Source: Bacteroidales bacterium 45-6 (GTDB lineage: Bacteria; Bacteroidota; Bacteroidia; Bacteroidales; Dysgonomonadaceae). Taken from it: a stretch of DNA of 7,842 nt. The first letter of the stretch is position 1. Each line of letters begins with the position of its first letter. A model generated the notes under the pieces. That model made no database searches. It worked only from the letters and a program-made list of their open reading frames with translations, and had not been told where the DNA came from. The stretch is taken from positions 1 through 7,842 of the forward strand of contig MKRS01000465.1 in assembly GCA_001897035.1 (NCBI GenBank). Reading direction: 5' to 3'. Shown piece by piece: positions 1-5,882 of the stretch. The position numbers and the translations under genes are program-made.

Positions 1-119
1 CCAAGGTGAAAATCCCCGCCCGTTCGGCTTCCATCTTAGTGGAATTGCCCGCAGGATCTAAAATCGAGAAAAAGAATGACAAACTAGTCGTCGGCAACCA
101 GGTGATTGCCTTCAAGTAA
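1..119 (+). CDS. C-terminal end of a probable secreted glycoside hydrolase (5' end outside window)
   Basis: The reading frame enters from the left edge (first full codon at position 3) and stops with TAA at 117-119, giving the last 38 residues of a protein. The tail begins KVKIPARSASILVELPAG. An 'IPARSA-hydrophobic' strand of this kind is common at the very end of bacterial glycoside hydrolases, where it forms the last strand of a C-terminal beta-sandwich behind the catalytic barrel. It is followed by a charged stretch, KIEKKNDK, and a short hydrophobic end. The gene is co-directional with the susC-like gene and only 25 bases upstream of it, so the two probably share a transcript. That fits a PUL enzyme. 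The family, substrate and catalytic residues cannot be read from so short a piece. The glycoside hydrolase call rests on the tail motif and the context only; an unrelated secreted protein with a beta-rich end is possible. Confidence 0.5.
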   Translation, partial: KVKIPARSASILVELPAGSKIEKKNDKLVVGNQVIAFK

Positions 120-144
120 AAAAACCTTTTCAATCTGACATAAA

Positions 145-3100
145 ATGAAAAAAACGCTATTTGTTCTTTTGCTAATTTTGACGTCTGTGTTTTCGCAAGC
201 ACAAACGACAGAAGTGAAGGGCGTGGTAAAAGATGCCAGCACAGATGAACCTCTCATCGGGGTGAACGTCATGGTTCCCGGAACGCAGATCGGGGCTATG
301 ACCGATGTGGACGGAAGTTTCACACTGAACGTTCCGGCCAAAAGCAAGCTAAGAATCTCTTTCATCGGATACGAAGCCCAGGAGATCCAATTCAACGGCG
401 AGAAATCGCTCATCATCAAGTTGCAGGACGCATCCAACCGGATCGACGAACTGGTGGTGGTAGGCTATGCCGTGCGCAAGAAACGCGACGTGCTGGGAGC
501 TGTTTCCAAAGTGGATGGCGACGACTTGGCCAAAGTGCCTGTTTCGTCGGGTATGCAAGCATTGCAAGGACGCGTGGCCGGGGTCAATGTGGCATCCCAA
601 AGTGGTGCACCCGGCACGAACATATCTGTCCGCATCCGAGGTGTCAATTCCCTGAGCCTAAGCAACGATCCGCTCTACATCGTGGACGGCATTCCCGTGG
701 AAGGTGCGTTGAGCAGCATTTCCCCGAACGAAATAGAGAGCATGACGGTACTTAAGGATGCGTCTTCGGCTGCCATTTACGGCTCGCGGGCCACCAACGG
801 TGTCGTACTCATCACCACCAAAAGCGGAAAATCGGGCGAAGCCAAGATCAGCTACAACACGCAAATCGGAGTCCAAACCCACGGGCATCTCACCCCGATG
901 GCAAGCACCGACCAATACATTAGCCTCTACAACGAAGCGGCAAATGCTGACAACGCATCGCTCAGCGTGAAAAGAAACCTGATTGAAGGAAGTTGGCTAA
1001 AGGACTTTCCAAACGTCAACCATCTCGAAGAAATATTCCGCACAGCACAGCTTCAGTCGCACGAATTGACCATAAGCGGAGGAACCGATAAGTCACAATA
1101 CCTGATTGCCGGAACATTGTTCAAGCAAGACGGGATTATCCGAAATACAAATTACGACCGCTTCAACTTGCGCAGCAACCTCAACTCGCAAGTCAAGAAA
1201 TGGTTGAAAGTGGGGCTGAACGCCAGTGGAAGCATCGCCAACAACCGCATCGTTTCGGATTCGGGCGACGGATACGCCGGTGGAGGTGGAAGCATTGTCC
1301 GCTATGCCTTGTACCGCAATCCGGCCATACCGACCTACGACTCCAACGGGAATTTTGTGGATTTGCCCTCGGAATATTATGGCAACGCAGTCTATAATTC
1401 GTTCTTCGGCGACGGATACAATCCAAAAGCCTTGGCCGAAAACACCGACAGGACAAAGAAGATACGGACTTTGCTGGCATCTGGCAATTTCATCGTCAGC
1501 CTCCCCGCGGCTCTGTCTTGGAAAACGACGGCTGGGATCGACTACAACGACACCGAATACCGGGAGTTCAACAAAACATGGGGCACCGCCGACCGCATCA
1601 ATAGCACGAACGGACTCTACGTGACCAACGAAAAGGCCCAAACATGGACGGTGAACTCCACCTTGAGCCACAACATCACCCTCGGCAAGCTACACAACAT
1701 CAGCTCGATGGCCGGAGTTGAGGCCATCAAAAATACGGGAGCAGGCATCTACGGCAGCGAAGGAAAATTCCTCAGCAACGATCCCAATTACCTATATCTG
1801 GGTCTGGGAACTATCAAGACGGATGTCAGCCAATCGGCGTGGGAGTACAGCTTGGCTTCATTCTTCGCCAATGTCAATTACAATTTCAACCAGAAATATT
1901 ATTTCTCGGCCATGTTCCGCAGAGACGGTTCGTCGCGCTTCAGCGAAGGAAACAAATGGGGAGATTTCTACTCGCTGTCGGGAGGCTGGAACATGGAAAC
2001 GGAGACATTTATGAAATCCCTGCCCTGGATCAGCAAGCTGAAAATTCGTGCCGGATACGGCGCCATCGGCAACCAGAACATTCCGCTATACTCCTACCTC
2101 GACCGCTATACCCGGAATTATTTCTATACCTTTGGAGGAAATAGCTACGACGGCGCGGCTCAGTCGCAACTGGGAAACATCAAGCTGAAATGGGAAACCA
2201 ACAAGCAATTCGATGCCGGGTTTGACCTCGAAATGCTCCAAGGCACTTGGGGAATGTCGCTCGACTATTACCACAAGGTCACTCACGACATGCTGCTACC
2301 CGCCTCGCTTCCTCCCTCTGCCGGAAACGCTTCGGCACCCTACATCAACAGCACGGGAAGCGTCCTCAATAGAGGCATCGACCTGGAGCTTCTCTACCGC
2401 AAGAACTTCAGCCGGGGCAGCATCAACGTGTCGCTCAACGGCGGATACCTCCACAACGAAGTGATGAAGCTCGACACGCCCTATCCCGGTGGACGGGTCG
2501 ATAACGGGATCAACGCCACCTCGACGGCCGAAGGCCATCCCGTGGGAGCCTTCTACCTCTACGAAATGGCGGGCATCTTCCAAAATCAGCTCGACGTGCT
2601 GACTTCCGCCTATCAGGGAAACAATGTTCATCCGGGCGATGTGAAATACGTCAACCAAAACGGTGACAACGTGATCGATGCCAACGACCGGAAATACGTA
2701 GGCAGTGCCATCCCGACATTCACCTCGGGACTGAACATTTCAGGAAAATACCGGAACTTCGATTTCTCCCTGTTTGTGCAAGGAGCCTACGGCCAGAAGA
2801 TATTTTCGCAGGTCAATTTCGACACGGAAGGCTTTTACCGAGGGTTCAATGTCACCGAAAGGTATTACAAGGAACACTGGACGGGCGAAGGCACTTCCAA
2901 CACGCAGCCACGGGCTTCGTGGAGCGCCAAGTCGAACAATGTGAAGGCCTCCACCCGTTTTCTGGAAAACGGCTCCTACACCCGCCTGAAAAACCTGCAA
3001 GTCGGGTTCACTGTTCCCGGAACCAAGAAATGGAGCATCGAGACGCTCCGGTTTTATGTCTCCGGCACGAACCTCCTCACCCTCACGGGATATTCGGGGC

Positions 3101-3222
3101 TCGACCCCGAAATGACGGTCAGCACCAATTCTGCTTCCGAAGGCGACCGCGCCTACGGTATCGACTGGGGAACTTATCCCGTGGCCAAAACATTTACGTT
3201 GGGAATGAACTTAACCTTCTAA
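145..3222 (+). CDS. SusC/RagA-family TonB-dependent outer-membrane transporter
   Basis: This 1025-residue protein is a normal-length SusC-type transporter that would import oligosaccharides across the outer membrane, driven by TonB-ExbBD. Residues 1-19 are a signal peptide, with likely cleavage after SQA. Residues about 23-95 form the carboxypeptidase-regulatory-like (CarboxypepD_reg) domain, with the typical 'DEPLIGVNVMVPGT' and 'DVDGSFTL' segments. The TonB-box region is DELVVVGYA at 101-109. The plug runs from about 112 to 228 and contains LQGRVAGV, 'VRIRG', 'PLYIVDGIPV' and 'VLKDASSAAIYGSRATNGV', all hallmarks of the family. The rest is a beta barrel ending in a terminal phenylalanine (GMNLTF), as expected for BAM-assembled barrels. 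There is no N-terminal STN domain, so direct signalling to an anti-sigma factor is unlikely. The start at 145 is supported by the immediate signal peptide. No strong Shine-Dalgarno is visible, which is normal for Bacteroidota. The susD-like partner begins 12 bases after the stop. The family call is firm; the substrate is unknown. Confidence 0.97.
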   Translation: MKKTLFVLLLILTSVFSQAQTTEVKGVVKDASTDEPLIGVNVMVPGTQIGAMTDVDGSFTLNVPAKSKLRISFIGYEAQEIQFNGEKSLIIKLQDASNRIDELVVVGYAVRKKRDVLGAVSKVDGDDLAKVPVSSGMQALQGRVAGVNVASQSGAPGTNISVRIRGVNSLSLSNDPLYIVDGIPVEGALSSISPNEIESMTVLKDASSAAIYGSRATNGVVLITTKSGKSGEAKISYNTQIGVQTHGHLTPMASTDQYISLYNEAANADNASLSVKRNLIEGSWLKDFPNVNHLEEIFRTAQLQSHELTISGGTDKSQYLIAGTLFKQDGIIRNTNYDRFNLRSNLNSQVKKWLKVGLNASGSIANNRIVSDSGDGYAGGGGSIVRYALYRNPAIPTYDSNGNFVDLPSEYYGNAVYNSFFGDGYNPKALAENTDRTKKIRTLLASGNFIVSLPAALSWKTTAGIDYNDTEYREFNKTWGTADRINSTNGLYVTNEKAQTWTVNSTLSHNITLGKLHNISSMAGVEAIKNTGAGIYGSEGKFLSNDPNYLYLGLGTIKTDVSQSAWEYSLASFFANVNYNFNQKYYFSAMFRRDGSSRFSEGNKWGDFYSLSGGWNMETETFMKSLPWISKLKIRAGYGAIGNQNIPLYSYLDRYTRNYFYTFGGNSYDGAAQSQLGNIKLKWETNKQFDAGFDLEMLQGTWGMSLDYYHKVTHDMLLPASLPPSAGNASAPYINSTGSVLNRGIDLELLYRKNFSRGSINVSLNGGYLHNEVMKLDTPYPGGRVDNGINATSTAEGHPVGAFYLYEMAGIFQNQLDVLTSAYQGNNVHPGDVKYVNQNGDNVIDANDRKYVGSAIPTFTSGLNISGKYRNFDFSLFVQGAYGQKIFSQVNFDTEGFYRGFNVTERYYKEHWTGEGTSNTQPRASWSAKSNNVKASTRFLENGSYTRLKNLQVGFTVPGTKKWSIETLRFYVSGTNLLTLTGYSGLDPEMTVSTNSASEGDRAYGIDWGTYPVAKTFTLGMNLTF

Positions 3223-3234
3223 TTGACTTGAATC

Positions 3235-4668
3235 ATGACATATAAAAAATTATATTTCAGCACATTCGTTGCCTTGTGCCTGACGGCAAGCTCTTGCAAC
3301 GATTTCCTTTCCTCCGACCTGAAAGGGGCTTACACTTCCGAAAGTTTCTTCACCTCTTCCGAGAATGCCGTACTGGCCGTCAACGGCGTATATAATTCGT
3401 TGTATGGAAACACCTTGTGGATTTTCGGCGATGTAGCCTCGGACGATGCTGTGAAAGGCGGGAACGCAGGCGACCAAGCCGACATCAATGCGATCAACGA
3501 CTTTACGGCCACATCCGACAACGGGCCGTTGAGCGTCTATTGGCAATCGGCATACGAAACCATTTCCCGGGCCAACAATGCCATAAAGTATATCCCCGGC
3601 ATAACGATGGACGCAACCTTGAAAGAACGGCTGATCGGGGAATCGAAGTTCCTGCGCGCCTATTCTTTTTTTAACCTGGTGAACATTTTCGGGCAAATAC
3701 CTTTGAAACTGGAACCCCAAAACACCAGCCAGGCCATCAACGTGGGATTAAGCTCCGTGAGCAATGTCTATACGCAAATCGAAAAAGACCTCACCGAAGC
3801 CATTCCGGCTCTCCCCGCCAGCTACGCCTCGGAGAAGGGAAGAGCCACCCAGGGAGCGGCTTATGCACTATTAGCCAAAGCGCAACTTTATGAAAAGAAA
3901 TACGGCGATTGCCTTTCGAGCATCAGCCAACTCGAAAACCTGAAACAATACGACTTGGTGAAGGATTATTCCAACTTGTTCAAGCCAGGAGCCGAAGACA
4001 GCGTGGAGGTGATTTTCGGGTTCCGATATGTCAACAACACAACGGTTTCTTTGGGTAACAACCTCAACGTGATGTTTTCCCCGGCAATAGAGGGCGGTTA
4101 TTATTTTGATGCCCCCACCCAAGCCTACGTGGATGCCTTCACCGAGAAAACGACCAGCGGAGGGGACGACCCCCGCCTTGATGCCTCCATCGGGCGCGAC
4201 GGCAAGCCTTGGTTTAACAACAACACTTTTTCTTCTTCCTGGTCGGAAGCAACCGGCTATTTGGTGAAAAAATACAACGAGAACATGAAGAGCGGAGTGG
4301 CAAAGAGTCAATCCACAGTGCCTTATCACGCAATCAGGTATGCCGACATCCTGCTGATGAAAGCCGAGGCACTCAACGAAGCGGGCGGAACGGATGCCGT
4401 ATCCAAGGCTGCCATCGAACTCAACAGGGTGAGAACACGTGCCCACTTGGCATCTGTCACAGCATCCACGCAAGCCAACATGAGAAGCATCATCCGCAAC
4501 GAGCGGCGCAAGGAATTGGGGTTTGAATTCCACCGGTTCTTCGACCTGATGCGTTGGGGCAAGGATGCCGCTGAAGCCGCACTCGGAGCTGATTTCAAAT
4601 GGGTGGAGCCAAGGTTCTACTTCCCTATTCCTCAAACAGAAATTGACGCCAATACAGCGTTACAATAA
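3235..4668 (+). CDS. SusD/RagB-family outer-membrane glycan-binding lipoprotein
   Basis: This 477-residue partner of the SusC-like transporter would act as the surface lid that captures glycan and delivers it to the channel. Residues 1-20 are a lipoprotein signal sequence with the lipidated cysteine at C21 (ASSC, followed by NDFL). Family segments appear in order: 'YWQSAYETISRANNAIKYI' (102-120), 'GESKFLRAYSFFNLVNIFG' (135-153), the TPR-like helix around 'AAYALLAKAQLYEKKY' (208-223), 'IRYADILLMKAEALNEAG' (367-384), and the C-terminal 'NERRKELGFEFHRFFDLMRWG' region (about 422-442). The end is 'PIPQTEIDAN' (464-473). Most SusD proteins continue a few residues beyond this with a short 'NPGY'-like tail, but this one stops after NTALQ. 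The length is a little below the usual 500-600 residues. The 12-base spacing to the transporter implies co-transcription and a fixed SusCD complex. The family is certain; the ligand cannot be predicted from sequence. Confidence 0.97.
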   Translation: MTYKKLYFSTFVALCLTASSCNDFLSSDLKGAYTSESFFTSSENAVLAVNGVYNSLYGNTLWIFGDVASDDAVKGGNAGDQADINAINDFTATSDNGPLSVYWQSAYETISRANNAIKYIPGITMDATLKERLIGESKFLRAYSFFNLVNIFGQIPLKLEPQNTSQAINVGLSSVSNVYTQIEKDLTEAIPALPASYASEKGRATQGAAYALLAKAQLYEKKYGDCLSSISQLENLKQYDLVKDYSNLFKPGAEDSVEVIFGFRYVNNTTVSLGNNLNVMFSPAIEGGYYFDAPTQAYVDAFTEKTTSGGDDPRLDASIGRDGKPWFNNNTFSSSWSEATGYLVKKYNENMKSGVAKSQSTVPYHAIRYADILLMKAEALNEAGGTDAVSKAAIELNRVRTRAHLASVTASTQANMRSIIRNERRKELGFEFHRFFDLMRWGKDAAEAALGADFKWVEPRFYFPIPQTEIDANTALQ

Positions 4669-4716
4669 ATAAATGTAAACCATCTTTTTTCTAACAACAA
4701 TTAAAAATAAAGTATC
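4669..4716 (+). other. AT-rich intergenic gap between the susD-like and LamG lipoprotein genes
   Basis: These 48 bases carry no hairpin with a T-run and no clear match to the Bacteroides promoter pattern (TTTG near -33, TAnnTTTG near -7). The sequence is strongly A/T-rich just before the next ATG, which is typical of Bacteroidota translation starts lacking a Shine-Dalgarno. It is best read as an internal spacer of the operon. Confidence 0.5.
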
Positions 4717-5793
4717 ATGAAAAGAAAGCTTATGAAAAATGTATTCATCGCCTTTGTAGCTTTATTCGCTACTGCCGCAGTGTTTACCGCATGTAAATCG
4801 GGTGACGACAACAATATGGAGACAGCCAACAAAACCACCCTGACTGCCGTCGTGGATTCCTGCCAGACCATTCTGACAGCAGCCACAACCGACGACTATC
4901 CCCAAGCTGCGATAACAACATTTGGCACAGTGGTCGCAACTGCCAAAACTGCGTTGACAAACACGTCCATCACCCAGACAGCAGTCGATAACTTGGTCGT
5001 GCAGTTGAGGCAGGCACGCACAACATTCTTAGCCGCCGCTTACGACGCCATACCTTCTTCCGCCCTGATTATGGGACTGAGCTTCGACGAAGGCACCGGC
5101 ACCCAGCTGAAAGCCGCAGGAAAAGGATGGACAGCCGTACTCAAGCCTGGACCGTCTCAGATTTTCGGGACAGCCACCAACCTGCCGTCTTTCGTAAACG
5201 GAAAAGTGGGAAAAGCCATGTACTTCAACAATGGGTCGCACCTTGAAATCAGCGATTATGCGGCAAGCGACTTGATGTCAAGCAAGATATCTATCTCTGT
5301 TTGGGTGAATCCCGATTCCACAAGGGCGGGCAACTACATCATGTCGTATAACTACTGGAACTCTTTGAAATTCCAATTGCAGGAGCAAAACAAGCCTTTC
5401 TTCACCATACACACCAACGCCGACGGATGGGTAGATGCCGACAACCAAGCCGACTTTTCTGCACCGAACAAGACTTGGACTCATCTGGTGGTAACCTTGA
5501 ACATGGACACGAAAGTTCTTACCTTCTATGTGAACGGCGTGAGCACGATGGAATGGACTGCAACAACCAAACCCGGACTCACCGGCAGCGGGGCCTGGCA
5601 GTACAAGAACACATTGCCTCTGATGATCGGCGCTTGCACCACTTATGCCGAAGCCAAAGCCGAATGGACATGGGCGTGGGCAGAAACACCCAAAGCATGG
5701 GACAACTTTGTAGGAGCCATGGACGAGCTGAAGGTCTATAACATTGCCTTGACTGACGGACAAGTGGCTAAACTTTATAAAGAAGAAAAATAA
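4717..5793 (+). CDS. Surface lipoprotein with helical spacer and LamG/concanavalin A-like domain, probable accessory glycan-binding protein
   Basis: This is a 358-residue lipoprotein in the position where PULs usually carry a SusE/SusF-like surface glycan-binding protein. The signal peptide ends at a lipobox, FTAC, with the lipidated Cys at C26. The following KSGDDN resembles the acidic surface-export signals of Bacteroidota lipoproteins, suggesting an outward-facing location. Residues about 37-110 are predicted helical, rich in Ala/Thr and FIVAR-like, probably a spacer. Residues about 116-354 look like a LamG/laminin_G_3 jelly roll: 'GLSFDEGTG', 'GKAMYFNNGSHLEI' (165-178), 'ISISVWVNPD' (191-200), 'WTHLVVTLNMDTKVLTFYVNG' region (244-264) and 'GAMDELKVYNIALTDGQV' (333-350). 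A loop near the end carries four tryptophans (W317, W319, W321, W328), plausible ligand contacts. The start at 4717 is used; the ATG at 4732 (Met6) would still leave a workable signal peptide. A binding role is inferred. A catalytic concanavalin A-like fold is less likely, as I see no glycosidase motif such as the GH16 ExDxxE. Confidence 0.85.
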   Translation: MKRKLMKNVFIAFVALFATAAVFTACKSGDDNNMETANKTTLTAVVDSCQTILTAATTDDYPQAAITTFGTVVATAKTALTNTSITQTAVDNLVVQLRQARTTFLAAAYDAIPSSALIMGLSFDEGTGTQLKAAGKGWTAVLKPGPSQIFGTATNLPSFVNGKVGKAMYFNNGSHLEISDYAASDLMSSKISISVWVNPDSTRAGNYIMSYNYWNSLKFQLQEQNKPFFTIHTNADGWVDADNQADFSAPNKTWTHLVVTLNMDTKVLTFYVNGVSTMEWTATTKPGLTGSGAWQYKNTLPLMIGACTTYAEAKAEWTWAWAETPKAWDNFVGAMDELKVYNIALTDGQVAKLYKEEK

Positions 5794-5812
5794 GCAGCTA
5801 AAAAAACTGCTT
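5792..5812. repeat. Small inverted repeat overlapping the LamG gene stop codon
   Basis: AAGCAG at 5792-5797 is the exact reverse complement of CTGCTT at 5807-5812, around a 9-base A-rich loop. On the + strand no T-run follows, so it is not a terminator for the upstream genes by itself. Read on the minus strand it is followed by a T-rich stretch (complement of 5784-5790), so it could weakly stop antisense transcripts or stabilise the mRNA 3' end. The repeat is certain; the role is a guess. Confidence 0.45.
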
Positions 5813-5821
5813 GTCATTCTC

Positions 5822-5851
5822 AGGGCCGGGCAAATAGTCCCGGCTCTTTTT
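5822..5851 (+). terminator. Rho-independent terminator-like hairpin downstream of the LamG lipoprotein gene
   Basis: A 9-base-pair stem joins 5822-5830 with 5839-5847. It comprises GCCGGG/CCCGGC, extended by one G-T, one G-C and one A-T pair. The loop is the 8 bases at 5831-5838, and the hairpin runs straight into five T residues (5847-5851). This is the standard form of an intrinsic terminator on the + strand. It lies 28 bases after the lipoprotein stop and 31 bases before the next start codon. It may end the susCD-lipoprotein transcript or act as a partial terminator that lowers expression of the downstream gene. The structure is read directly from the sequence; its efficiency is unknown. 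Confidence 0.85.
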
Positions 5852-5882
5852 CAATAAAAAGAACCGATAAAATATCCGGCAC

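Noticed and set aside
1..119. Possible FecR-like anti-sigma factor C-terminus, often found before susC genes
   Set aside because: The tail contains the IPARSA strand typical of glycoside hydrolase C-termini and lacks the usual FecR C-terminal pattern; the susC-like protein also lacks an STN domain.
1093..1671. 192-codon open frame on the minus strand
   Set aside because: It is antisense to the beta-barrel part of the susC-like gene and has low-complexity Val/Arg-rich content typical of a shadow frame.
3871..4635. 254-codon open frame on the minus strand
   Set aside because: It lies entirely antisense to the conserved susD-like gene, has no signal or family motif, and follows the third-position G/C bias of the real gene, which suppresses antisense stops.
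5278..5817. 179-codon minus-strand frame starting beyond the LamG gene
   Set aside because: It is antisense to the LamG domain. Its Phe-rich start simply reflects the complement of the Lys/Glu-rich C-terminus, and no plausible start context is seen.
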